NCBI GenBank assembly: GCA_964558235.1
Contig: CAZLCK010000049.1
Coordinates: 1 to 11,024 of the forward strand
Direction of reading: 5' to 3'
DNA length: 11,024 bases
Source of the DNA: CAZLCK01 sp964558235
GTDB taxonomy: Bacteria; Actinomycetota; Coriobacteriia; Coriobacteriales; CADBOM01
In this document: positions 1 to 7,271 of the stretch, in pieces
How positions within the stretch are numbered: position 1 is the stretch's first letter
Layout of the letters: every line of letters begins with the position of its first letter
Notes under the pieces: generated by a model
The model's input: only the letters and a program-made list of their open reading frames with translations
The model's database searches: none
What the model was told of the DNA's origin: nothing
Position numbers and translations under genes: made by a program

Positions 1-144
1 AGCCTCAAGCTGATCTTTTATGTCCATACAATCTACAAAGAGTACCCCCCCCCCCCGCATATTTTTGTCAAGGGCTTGAGTTCTAGCGAACGTTGCAACA
101 CCCCACAAGAGGAAAACACAAAAGCCACATGCAATACAAAGCAA
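1..144 (-). CDS. Partial ORF with hydrophobic N-terminus crossing a G12 tract; candidate phase-variable protein
   Basis: This frame runs off the left edge, so only the first 48 codons are visible. It begins after an in-frame TAG at 157-159; the first usable start is TTG at 144, with a weak AGAGAG ribosome-binding match eight bases upstream. Residues 2-20 are strongly hydrophobic (LCIACGFCVFLLWGVATFA), followed by ARTQA, which resembles a signal-peptide or membrane-anchor end, though no basic residues precede the core. The run of 12 G is translated as part of RGGG, and the frame then stays open to the edge (VLFVDCMDIKDQLEA). With 13 G the frame stops at TGA, and with 11 G at TAG, both within about 18 codons. 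I do not recognise the protein. Later ATG codons at 60 and 27 are in frame but lack a ribosome-binding site. The TTG start lies in the U-rich end of a candidate terminator, which weakens the case for it. Confidence 0.4.
   Translation of the reverse strand, partial: MLCIACGFCVFLLWGVATFARTQALDKNMRGGGVLFVDCMDIKDQLEA
39..71 (-). promoter_or_regulatory. Possible promoter with G-tract in an over-long spacer
   Basis: On the minus strand TTGACA (66-71), a perfect -35 match, is followed 21 bases later by TACTCT (39-44), a poor -10 match. The spacer contains the G12 run, so a tract of about eight G would give the optimal 17-base spacing. The in-frame ATG at 27 (MDIKDQLEA) would then be nearly leaderless. 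This competes with reading the same stretch as coding sequence. The two readings cannot be separated from this window. Confidence 0.2.
45..56 (-). repeat. Mononucleotide run of 12 G (12 C on the plus strand)
   Basis: Twelve uninterrupted C on the given strand, flanked by A and G. Tracts of this length and composition are known from phase-variable genes, where slipped-strand mispairing changes the count by one or two. The tract lies inside an open frame and also between a perfect TTGACA (66-71) and a TACTCT (39-44). Length changes could therefore act on the reading frame or on promoter spacing. Homopolymers of this kind are also frequent sites of sequencing or assembly error, so the exact count is uncertain. 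Confidence 0.9.
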
Positions 145-177
145 AAGCTGAGCTCTCTAAAAAGAAAACTCAGCCTT
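138..177 (-). terminator. Candidate Rho-independent terminator after leuA
   Basis: In the minus-strand transcript AAGGCTGAG pairs with CTCAGCTTT (nine pairs with one G-U). An inner U-rich/AGAGAG extension contributes mostly wobble pairs. The stem is followed by TTTTGCTTTGT. It lies about 210 bases after the leuA stop and is the best terminator-like structure downstream of the operon. The U-tract is interrupted by a G and a C, so efficiency is uncertain. Confidence 0.5.
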
Positions 178-208
178 ATCTGCATTTTTATTCACTTAGT
201 CTTTGATC

Positions 209-246
209 TTTGGGCACCTTAATACCTTTTGGGTATCTTAATACCT
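209..246 (-). repeat. Two tandem 19-nt repeats, each a small hairpin
   Basis: Copies at 209-227 and 228-246 differ at two positions, both C/T transitions. On the minus strand each contains an inverted repeat with a TAAG loop: GGTAT/ATACC in one copy and GGTAT/GTGCC in the other. Both substitutions turn A-U pairs into G-U pairs, so pairing is kept. They may be tandem RNA hairpins in the leuA 3' untranslated region, or a pair of operator sites for the gene that starts near 144. No function is known to me. Confidence 0.6.
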
Positions 247-262
247 ATAGATCTATCTATAG
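245..262. repeat. 18-bp palindrome next to the tandem hairpins
   Basis: The sequence has 8-bp perfect arms (ctatagat / atctatag) with a two-base centre. It abuts and slightly overlaps the second 19-nt repeat. It could be an operator or simply an AT-rich symmetric stretch. Confidence 0.5.
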
Positions 263-282
263 CGCCTTGAGCTTATCAAATC

Positions 283-324
283 ATCCTTACTCGATTATCC
301 TTACTCAACCATCATTTCTCAACT
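283..324. repeat. Three tandem 14-nt repeats
   Basis: Units start at 283, 297 and 311. The first two share ATCCTTACTC exactly and the third is degenerate (ATCATTTCTC). The array lies in the 1-383 non-coding region, 60 bases downstream of the leuA stop. I see no coding potential in it. The rest of 325-383 is AT-rich with no further structure that I can support. Confidence 0.6.
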
Positions 325-383
325 AAAAGAGATCAATCAAAATAGATCGATATTGCTAGCCATCTAACACAAGAAAAGCAAGA

Positions 384-1922
384 CTACTTTGATTCCTTGC
401 GACGACGAGCGTTAAACATGCGATTTAGCGCATTAAGATATGCCTTTGTCGAAGAGACGATAATATCTCCATCGGCTCCTCTGCCGGCATATACCTCACC
501 ATCATCGGCTTTAATACGTACAGCAACTTCCCCTAGCGCATCAATTCCACGAGTGACAGATTGGACACTAAACTCCAATAGGTCATTTTCGGCATCGATA
601 ATCTTGTTTACAGCCTTATATGCTGCATCAACTGGACCAGTTCCAAAGGCAACATCGGTAGTCTCTTCGCCAGTCTCCTCATTAATAATCGTTAAAGTTG
701 CAGTTGCAATCAATGGAGATCCACAAGAGATCTGAAGAGCTTTCAAAGAGTAAACCGCCGCCACTGTACGATCTTGCTCTCCAACTAAAGCTTCGAGATC
801 TTCGTCGTAGACCTCCTTCTTCCTGTCAGCAATATTCAAAAATGCCTCATAGATCTTATCCAGCTCTTCTCCTGAATACTCATATCCCAATGCACATAGA
901 CGCTCACGAAGAGCAGCTCTACCAGAGCGTGCGGAAAGAATAATCGAGCTACCACCTGCTCCAACATCTGCTGGATCGATAATCTCATAGGTATCTCGGC
1001 TTTTGATGACACCATCTTGGTGAATTCCAGAGGAATGAGAAAATGCATTTGCTCCAACGATAGCCTTGTTTGGCTGAACTGGAATTCCAGTGATAGAAGA
1101 GACAAGCTTGCTTGCACGTGTAAGCTCTGTAGCAACAACATCTGTATACGCGTCGAGCTCATCGCCATGCATCTTGATAGCCATTACAACCTCTTCGAGA
1201 GCGGTATTACCCGCACGCTCGCCAAGACCGTTGATAGCACATTCAATCTGAGTAGCACCATTTGCAACTCCTGCCAAAGAAAGTGCGGTGGCCATTCCGA
1301 GATCGTTATGACAATGCACAGAGATCGTCACATCATCGATTCCATCAACATTGTCCATCAAATATTTGATGCGCTTGCCAAAGTGATCTGGCATCGAATA
1401 TCCGGTTGTATCAGGAATATTTACTGTTGTAGCGCCAGCTTTTACGACAGCCTGGATTATTCTTGCAAGAAAATCAAAATCAGATCTTCCTGCATCCTCA
1501 GCATAAAATTCAACATCGTCAGTATATTTTCTGGCATGTTTAACAGCTGTCACTGCGCGCTCTATAGCCTCATCTTCAGTAATCCTCAACTTATCACGAA
1601 GATGACTTGGCGAAACTCCAATACCTGTATGAATCCTGGGACGCTTGCAATGCTCTAAAGCCTCGGCAGCACAGTCAATATCTTTTAGGACTGCACGGGA
1701 CAAAGCACAAACAACTGCCTTGTCTCCAACAAGCTCTGCAATAGATCGAACAGAGTTGAAATCTCCGGGACTAGAAATTGGAAAACCTGCCTCAATAACA
1801 TCCACGTTAAGGCGTAGAAGCTGGCTGGTGATCCTTAGTTTCTCGTCAGCGTTCATTGATGCACCAGGTGATTGCTCACCGTCGCGCATGGTTGTATCAA
1901 AGATTTTTATCTTACGTGCCAT
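384..1922 (-). CDS. leuA: 2-isopropylmalate synthase
   Basis: Catalyses condensation of acetyl-CoA with 2-oxoisovalerate, the committed step of leucine synthesis, in the cytoplasm. The 512-residue length fits the common bacterial form. The N-terminal TIM-barrel signature DTTMRDGEQSPG (residues 9-20) carries the catalytic R13 and metal-binding D14. HCHND at 203-207 gives the metal-binding histidines, and the GNT motif is near 238-240. The linker with HSSGIHQDG is near 297-305. The C-terminal ~120 residues match the LeuA dimer domain that normally mediates leucine feedback inhibition. The ATG at 1922 has a strong AAGGAGG ten bases upstream. It is the last gene of the cluster, 119 bases after serA, and the gap holds a stable hairpin. 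leuB, leuC and leuD are absent from the window. Confidence 0.96.
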   Translation of the reverse strand: MARKIKIFDTTMRDGEQSPGASMNADEKLRITSQLLRLNVDVIEAGFPISSPGDFNSVRSIAELVGDKAVVCALSRAVLKDIDCAAEALEHCKRPRIHTGIGVSPSHLRDKLRITEDEAIERAVTAVKHARKYTDDVEFYAEDAGRSDFDFLARIIQAVVKAGATTVNIPDTTGYSMPDHFGKRIKYLMDNVDGIDDVTISVHCHNDLGMATALSLAGVANGATQIECAINGLGERAGNTALEEVVMAIKMHGDELDAYTDVVATELTRASKLVSSITGIPVQPNKAIVGANAFSHSSGIHQDGVIKSRDTYEIIDPADVGAGGSSIILSARSGRAALRERLCALGYEYSGEELDKIYEAFLNIADRKKEVYDEDLEALVGEQDRTVAAVYSLKALQISCGSPLIATATLTIINEETGEETTDVAFGTGPVDAAYKAVNKIIDAENDLLEFSVQSVTRGIDALGEVAVRIKADDGEVYAGRGADGDIIVSSTKAYLNALNRMFNARRRKESK

Positions 1923-1969
1923 ATGACGAATTCCTCCTTCTAAAGATCGTCAGCCAATATTATTCGTTC

Positions 1970-2013
1970 AATATTAAGCGATCGAGACAGCTTAATACTT
2001 ATCTCGATCGCTT
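1970..2013 (-). promoter_or_regulatory. serA-leuA intergenic hairpin with an alternative fold
   Basis: In the transcript AAGCGATCGAGA (2013-2002) pairs perfectly over 12 bp with TCTCGATCGCTT (1987-1976), around a 14-base loop. The loop segment AGTATTAAGC (1999-1990) can instead pair with GCTTAATATT (1979-1970), ten pairs with one G-U. That pairing uses part of the 3' arm of the first hairpin, so the two folds exclude each other. There is no U-tract, so it is not a classical terminator. It may be an attenuator, an RNA-processing or stabilising hairpin, or, as a DNA palindrome, an operator in front of leuA. Confidence 0.5.
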
Positions 2014-2041
2014 CTCAATTTGCTCGCGGCGTATTTTGATC

Positions 2042-3634
2042 CTATAGATGGATAAACCATACTCCCTTCAGGTCAAATTCATCGAGTGCAGCTCTTAAAC
2101 GATCTCTTACACTTTCGGAACAAGGGTCATCTAGGTTAAAGACAACCGTTGCAATATTGTTGTCTGGCGCTGCACTTACTTGCATTGTAGAGATATTAAT
2201 ATTTGCATCTCCTAATACAGGAGTAATTCTGCTTAGACGTCCTGGGCCATCGATATACTGCATTATCAAAACATTATTCGATGGTGCTAAGTCAAAACGA
2301 TATCCAAACACATTAACGATTCTAATATGTCCATCAGGACCAGAAATTGTGCACCCTATCTCGAGATCTTGGCCATTAGCTCTTGCCTTGATTCTGACCA
2401 TGCCCGCGTATCCAGGGCAGGCTTTCTCGCTTTGCATGGATAGGCCAATTCCTCGTTCCTCTGCTAGGTGGTCAGCATTAACAAAGTTCACTCGTTCATC
2501 TGTAGTTTCAGATATGATTCCCTGCAAAACTGCAGTACCCAAAATTGTTGAATCGTAATCTGCAAGCTCTCCACAAGCAGTTACTTGCAAAGCAGTAATA
2601 GAATCAGCTGCGAGCTGATTAAGGATCTTACCAGTAAGCTGACATGCCTCGATATAGGGCTGCATAACAGACATATTATTCTCTGGAATTTGAGCGACGT
2701 TTAAGGCAGTTGGAACCATCTTGCCTTCAAGGCCATCCATGATAAATTCTGAGATCTGAATTCCGGCACGATCTTGAGCTTCTTTTGTATTTGCTCCTAA
2801 ATGAGGGGTCAAAATGATATTATCCAACCCATGCAATGGAGAAGAGGTGCATGGCTCCTTTTCGTAGACGTCTATTGCAGCGCCTGCAATCTTACCCTCT
2901 TTGGCAGCTTCAGCGAGCGCATCAACATCATAGATTCCACCACGTGCAACATTTACCAAATAGACAGTTGGCTTCATCTTCTCAAATTGCTCTTTGCCAA
3001 ACATGCCAATTGTCTCCCTGGTCTTTGGAAGATGCACTGTGATGAAGTCGGCCTGTGGCAAGATATCATCTACGTTGTCATATAGCTCAATGCCAAGCTC
3101 TTCGGCTCTTTGCTTAGAACAATATGGATCATACCCAATTAGGCGCATTTTAAAGCTCTTTGCGCGCTCAGCAACTAATCCGCCAATCCTTCCAAGTCCA
3201 AAGATTGCAAGGGTCTTCTCATAGAGCTCGTTGCCCTTAAATTTTCCACGTTCCCAATTTTTAGCCTGCATGGAATTATTTGCTGCAACTGTCTTTCTAG
3301 CAATAGCCAACATCAAAGTCATAGTCTGCTCAGCGGCAGAGATAATATTTGATGTAGGTGCGTTACAAACGATAACGCCTTTTTCAGTTGCTGCATCGAT
3401 GTCGACATTATCGACACCAACTCCAGCCCTACCAATAATCTTGAGATTTATAGCTGCTTCAATAATTGGCCTTGTGATCTTGGTGGCACTTCTTACGATT
3501 ATTGCATCGTACTCAGCAGCGGTTGCAACGATCTGCTCTTCAGTTTGATCAGTTCTTACATCAACGTCATACCCGGCGTTGCGCAACATATCTATGCCCT
3601 TATCGGCAATTTTGTCTGCAACTAATATCTTCAT
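2042..3634 (-). CDS. serA: D-3-phosphoglycerate dehydrogenase, long type with ACT domain
   Basis: Oxidises 3-phosphoglycerate to 3-phosphohydroxypyruvate with NAD, the first step of serine synthesis. At 530 residues it is the long class found in actinobacteria and Bacillus. The nucleotide-binding GLGRIGG is at 146-152, with the acidic D169 in GYDPY. The catalytic set is R231 in ARGG, E260 in EKEP and H278 in TPHLG. Residues ~310-450 form the intervening substrate-binding domain and ~454-528 the ACT domain, which in this family senses serine. The ATG at 3634 follows the upstream aminotransferase stop by only six bases, and its GGAGGAC ribosome-binding site lies in that gene's last codons. This indicates tight co-expression with the aminotransferase. 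Confidence 0.95.
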   Translation of the reverse strand: MKILVADKIADKGIDMLRNAGYDVDVRTDQTEEQIVATAAEYDAIIVRSATKITRPIIEAAINLKIIGRAGVGVDNVDIDAATEKGVIVCNAPTSNIISAAEQTMTLMLAIARKTVAANNSMQAKNWERGKFKGNELYEKTLAIFGLGRIGGLVAERAKSFKMRLIGYDPYCSKQRAEELGIELYDNVDDILPQADFITVHLPKTRETIGMFGKEQFEKMKPTVYLVNVARGGIYDVDALAEAAKEGKIAGAAIDVYEKEPCTSSPLHGLDNIILTPHLGANTKEAQDRAGIQISEFIMDGLEGKMVPTALNVAQIPENNMSVMQPYIEACQLTGKILNQLAADSITALQVTACGELADYDSTILGTAVLQGIISETTDERVNFVNADHLAEERGIGLSMQSEKACPGYAGMVRIKARANGQDLEIGCTISGPDGHIRIVNVFGYRFDLAPSNNVLIMQYIDGPGRLSRITPVLGDANINISTMQVSAAPDNNIATVVFNLDDPCSESVRDRLRAALDEFDLKGVWFIHL

Positions 3635-3640
3635 CTTTGA

Positions 3641-4789
3641 TTAGTCCTCCATCAAAACGGCCTCGGCTGCCTTAATGCCTGCGCCGGATTCAAACGAATA
3701 TCCCAACTCAGCTAAAGCCATCTCTAAAGCAGCTAGAACTGTAATTACATCAAACGAGCCAACATAACCAAGATGGCCAACCCTAAAGATCTTTCCAGCA
3801 TAATCCGCCTGTCCACCGGCAATTGTTACTCCATATTTGTTCTTCATGATGTTGACGAGCTCTTTTCCATCTATTCCATCTGGAACAACAACAGGAGTAA
3901 CAGCATTTCCTCTACCCTCTTCAGGAGCAAATAACTCTAGGCCCAAAGCTTCAACTCCCTTACGCGTTGCCTCAGCAAGTTTTGCATGACGTGCAATAAC
4001 AGCATCGATGCCCTCTTCGCGAATGAGTTTCAGAGACTCTGCTAGACCAATCATCAATGAGACTGCTGGCGTAAATGGAGTAGTATCTTTCTCAAGGTTC
4101 TTTTTGTACTTACCCCAGTCGAAATAATACTTAGGCAGATTTGACCTGTCATATGCCTTCCATGCCTTCTTGCTAACTGTGCACGCCGCTAATCCTGGAG
4201 GAAGCATTAACCCTTTTTGAGATCCAGTCATAACGCAGTCGATATGCCACTCATCGGCTCGCATCTCTACAGCACCAATTCCTGTAATGGAATCAACAAT
4301 AAAGACACACTCAGGGTAATCTTTGACGATATCCCCAATGGTCTTAACATCATTTAGAACTCCAGAAGAAGTCTCTGATTGGGTAACAATAACTCCACGC
4401 ACATCAGGATTTTCTTCAAGAGCATCTGCGATATCCTGTGGATTTATACAGCTTCTCCATCCATAAGACAAGACGATAGGATTTAGACCATAGGCATTTG
4501 CCAGTTCGACCATACGTTCGCCAAACTTGCCGTTTTCGCAGACTATGACCTTATCTCCCGTGCAGAAGCAGTTGACAATCGAACTTTCCATAGCTCCTGT
4601 TCCAGAGGAGGCAAAGATGCAAACATCACTATCTGGAGCTTGGAAAACATACTTAAGTCCCTCAGCGCACTCTCTTACAACACTATTAAAATCTGGTGTA
4701 CGATGATGGATCATAGGACGAGCTTGAGCTAATAAAACTTCAGATGGCACCTGTGTTGGCCCCGGTGTCATTAAATACTTCTTTTGCAT
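3641..4789 (-). CDS. Class V aminotransferase (alanine-glyoxylate / serine-pyruvate type)
   Basis: A 382-residue PLP-dependent fold-type I enzyme. The start MTPGPTQVPSEVL (residues 7-19) and IHHRTPDF are typical of the alanine-glyoxylate/serine-pyruvate family. SSGTGAMESS (61-70) is the phosphate-binding region, D166 in VDSITG pairs with the cofactor pyridine, and K192 in TGSQKG is the expected Schiff-base lysine. The ATG at 4789 has AGGAGG seven bases upstream. It overlaps no neighbour but lies six bases ahead of serA and supplies its ribosome-binding site. Members of this family can act as phosphoserine aminotransferase in some archaea and bacteria. I infer that it supplies the transamination step after SerA, or makes glycine or alanine from glyoxylate or pyruvate. 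The substrate cannot be read from sequence alone. SerC itself is a different class IV/V subgroup and is not seen here. Confidence 0.88.
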   Translation of the reverse strand: MQKKYLMTPGPTQVPSEVLLAQARPMIHHRTPDFNSVVRECAEGLKYVFQAPDSDVCIFASSGTGAMESSIVNCFCTGDKVIVCENGKFGERMVELANAYGLNPIVLSYGWRSCINPQDIADALEENPDVRGVIVTQSETSSGVLNDVKTIGDIVKDYPECVFIVDSITGIGAVEMRADEWHIDCVMTGSQKGLMLPPGLAACTVSKKAWKAYDRSNLPKYYFDWGKYKKNLEKDTTPFTPAVSLMIGLAESLKLIREEGIDAVIARHAKLAEATRKGVEALGLELFAPEEGRGNAVTPVVVPDGIDGKELVNIMKNKYGVTIAGGQADYAGKIFRVGHLGYVGSFDVITVLAALEMALAELGYSFESGAGIKAAEAVLMED

Positions 4790-4874
4790 CTTTATTCCTC
4801 CTAAATCAATCTTGCCATTTGAATATCAAAGATAAAACCAAACTATCTCTAAAACACATGCAAACTACCACTTT

Positions 4875-4894
4875 AAAAATGATTGCCCATTTTT
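4875..4894 (-). terminator. Weak AT-rich hairpin at the ilvN stop
   Basis: In the transcript AAAAATG (4894-4888) pairs with CATTTTT (4881-4875) around a six-base loop. It overlaps the ilvN TAA. The stem is seven pairs, almost all A-U, and its own 3' arm ends in five U. It lies in the 103-base ilvN-aminotransferase gap and could cause partial termination or mark an mRNA processing site. I see no convincing promoter between the two genes, so the operon probably reads through. Confidence 0.25.
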
Positions 4895-5375
4895 AATTTC
4901 CCCTTGAAAGCGCGATCTTTCCTGTCCTTGCAATCTCCTTAATCCCATATCCTCTAAGCAAATCTTCCATTGCTTGAAGTTTATCTGCCGTGCCAGTTGC
5001 CTCGATAGTCATAGAGTTTTTACTTACATCAACAATCTTTGCTCTAAATACATTTACAAGCTCGATAATTTCATGGCGCGTGTCAGCTGACGCATTGACT
5101 TTAAACAAAACCAGCTCACGATAGACCGAGGCCTCTTTTGTAAAATCGTTAATCTTATAAACATCGATCAACTTGTGAAGCTGCTTAGAAACCTGCTCTA
5201 GACCAATATCATCGGCTCGAACGACCAGTGTCACACGAGAAAGCGATGGATCTTCTGTAACTCCTACGGCCAAAGATTCGATATTAAAACCGCGCCTAGA
5301 TATAAGCCCTGTAATACGAGTTAAAACGCCAAATTTGTTATTCACAAGAATTGAAAGTGTGTGAAGCATCTCCAT
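4893..5375 (-). CDS. ilvN: Acetolactate synthase, small (regulatory) subunit
   Basis: The regulatory partner of IlvB; it stabilises and activates the catalytic subunit and confers valine feedback inhibition. The 160-residue length is standard. An N-terminal ACT domain covers about residues 4-78 and begins HTLSILVNNKFGVLTRITGL, with RRGFNIESLAVG following. The C-terminal half carries the IlvN-type domain, ending in GYGIKEIARTGKIALSRG. The ATG at 5375 was chosen because AGGAGAG, overlapping the ilvB stop, sits eight bases upstream; a second in-frame ATG at 5369 would be too far. The gap from ilvB is 11 bases, so the two subunits are very likely translated from one mRNA. Confidence 0.96.
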   Translation of the reverse strand: MEMLHTLSILVNNKFGVLTRITGLISRRGFNIESLAVGVTEDPSLSRVTLVVRADDIGLEQVSKQLHKLIDVYKINDFTKEASVYRELVLFKVNASADTRHEIIELVNVFRAKIVDVSKNSMTIEATGTADKLQAMEDLLRGYGIKEIARTGKIALSRGN

Positions 5376-5386
5376 AGCAAACTCTC

Positions 5387-7264
5387 CTATATTGCACTGT
5401 TTTTCGATAAGTCGGCGACGCCAATCATGTGCAAAAGAGATTGGCCATTTCTAACCATAGGCAATGCTAGTTCAACCCTAGACATCTGTATTGCTAAAAG
5501 CGCAGGGCCTTCTGCATTTATAGTCTTGTCAAGCGCCTCATGCAGATCTTTAGGGTCGCTAACAGATATGCCCTGCCAGCCATATGCTTTTGCTAAGAGT
5601 TCGTAGTTAGGAATCCTAGGTAGATCAGTCGCAATATATCTACGTTTGTGATAGACCTCCTGGAGCTGCCTTACCATGCCAAGAGCAGCATTATCAAAGA
5701 CGATCACCTTTATAGGAAGACCGAGCTCTGAAACAGTTGCCATTTCTTGTAGATTCATCTGGATTGAACCATCTCCAGCAAGACAGATCACCAGCTTATC
5801 TGGGTTGACAATCTGAGCTCCAATTGCAGCTGGAAACCCAAAGCCCATCGTTCCAGCGCCTCCAGATGTGATAAAAGTTGCACGGCCTCTATCATTTAGC
5901 ATCTGTGCCGCCCACATTTGATGCTCTCCAACCTCAGTTGTGAATATGACATCTAAATCTTTTGTAATTTCATTTAGCTGTTCAAAGATTTCATGAGCAT
6001 TTATGATCTCGGGATCATTTTCTGGATCGACAATTGTCAAATTGGTCTTCCATGAATCAATTCGCTCTAGCCATGTGATACTTTTTGTCTCAGGCTCGAT
6101 CGTCTGAATCTGGCTAAATAGCTCACTTAGCACAGCATGAGCATCTCCAACAATAGGAAGATCAACACGCACATTTTTACCAATTTCAGCGGGGTCGATA
6201 TCGATATGGATGATCTTTGCATGTGGAGCAAATTCCGAAACCTTACCAGTAACGCGATTTGAAAATCTAGTTCCAACTGCCACCAAAAGATCGCAGTTCA
6301 TAATCGCCGTATTTGCTGCAGGCATACCATGCATACCCACCTGACCTAAACTTAGATAGTGCTCCTGTGGAAAAGAGCTGCGACCCATCAATGTATGAGC
6401 AACGGGAATCTGTAGAATCTCTGCTAAGTTTTTTAGATCTGTCTCAGCATGGGCAGCAACTACTCCTCCACCAGATAGAATCACAGGTCTTGCGGATTCG
6501 CAAATTAGTGAAGCAGCCTGCCTAATCTGCCTAGCATTTCCTTTATAAGTTGGTCTATAAGATGGAATAGAAACTTTCTTTACATGCTTAACATATGTAG
6601 TTTTTGCACTAGAAATATCATTTGGAACACAAATGACCACCGGACCACGTCTGCCAGTTGATGCAATATGGAAGGCTTCATGAACTGCGGGGACTAAATT
6701 ATCTATGTCGGTCACAAGATAGCTATGCTTTGTAATTGGAAGGGTAATTCCCAAAAAATCAGCCTCTTGAAATGCATCTGTTCCAATTGACGATGTTGCA
6801 ACTTGTCCAGCAATAACCACAAGTGGCGTCGAATCCATATAGGCATTTGTAATACCTGTAACAGCGTTTGTAGATCCAGGGCCAGAAGTAATAAGAACAA
6901 CACCTGGAGTATCCTTTTGACGTGCATAGCCTTCTGCTGCATGCACAGCGGCCTGTTCGTGCCTAACTAAAATGTGTCGGATTTTTTTTGAGTCCATCAA
7001 CGAGTCATAGATATCAAGAACCGCTCCTCCGGGATAACCAAAGATAACTTCAACACCCTCATCTTCTAAAGCCGCTACAAGTGCCCTAGCGCCCGTCATT
7101 GGTTTATCAATTTCATCGGCTAAAGTTGAATATCCCTGTTCGGTTAAATCTATTTCCTCAAGATTTTGACTTTTGTTTTGAACATCATTTAACTCAAAGC
7201 GCTCAGAAGAAGCGCTCTTCTTTGACGAAGTTTTAGAGTTTTGAGTATTGGCTCTAGATGTCAT
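5387..7264 (-). CDS. ilvB: Acetolactate synthase, large (catalytic) subunit
   Basis: Joins two pyruvates, or pyruvate and 2-oxobutyrate, using thiamine diphosphate, FAD and Mg; this is the shared first step of valine/leucine and isoleucine synthesis. From the chosen ATG it has 625 residues. The catalytic Glu is E103 in RHEQAA. The thiamine-diphosphate motif starts at GDGS (497-500) and ends at the metal-binding N525 in FDNAALGMV. The FAD region and GGAGTMGFGFPAAIG are intact. A polar Ser/Lys/Asn-rich extension of about 54 residues precedes the usual start PMTGARALV, longer than most IlvB. The ATG at 7264 has GGGGAGG six bases upstream. An upstream TTG at 7300 would add 12 residues but lacks a ribosome-binding site and lies in the leader hairpin. 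Confidence 0.96.
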   Translation of the reverse strand: MTSRANTQNSKTSSKKSASSERFELNDVQNKSQNLEEIDLTEQGYSTLADEIDKPMTGARALVAALEDEGVEVIFGYPGGAVLDIYDSLMDSKKIRHILVRHEQAAVHAAEGYARQKDTPGVVLITSGPGSTNAVTGITNAYMDSTPLVVIAGQVATSSIGTDAFQEADFLGITLPITKHSYLVTDIDNLVPAVHEAFHIASTGRRGPVVICVPNDISSAKTTYVKHVKKVSIPSYRPTYKGNARQIRQAASLICESARPVILSGGGVVAAHAETDLKNLAEILQIPVAHTLMGRSSFPQEHYLSLGQVGMHGMPAANTAIMNCDLLVAVGTRFSNRVTGKVSEFAPHAKIIHIDIDPAEIGKNVRVDLPIVGDAHAVLSELFSQIQTIEPETKSITWLERIDSWKTNLTIVDPENDPEIINAHEIFEQLNEITKDLDVIFTTEVGEHQMWAAQMLNDRGRATFITSGGAGTMGFGFPAAIGAQIVNPDKLVICLAGDGSIQMNLQEMATVSELGLPIKVIVFDNAALGMVRQLQEVYHKRRYIATDLPRIPNYELLAKAYGWQGISVSDPKDLHEALDKTINAEGPALLAIQMSRVELALPMVRNGQSLLHMIGVADLSKNSAI

Positions 7265-7271
7265 TTCTATC

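Noticed and set aside
1017..1658. 213-codon plus-strand open frame antisense to leuA
   Set aside because: It is a shadow of leuA, whose active-site motifs are intact on the other strand; the plus-strand product has no recognisable domain.
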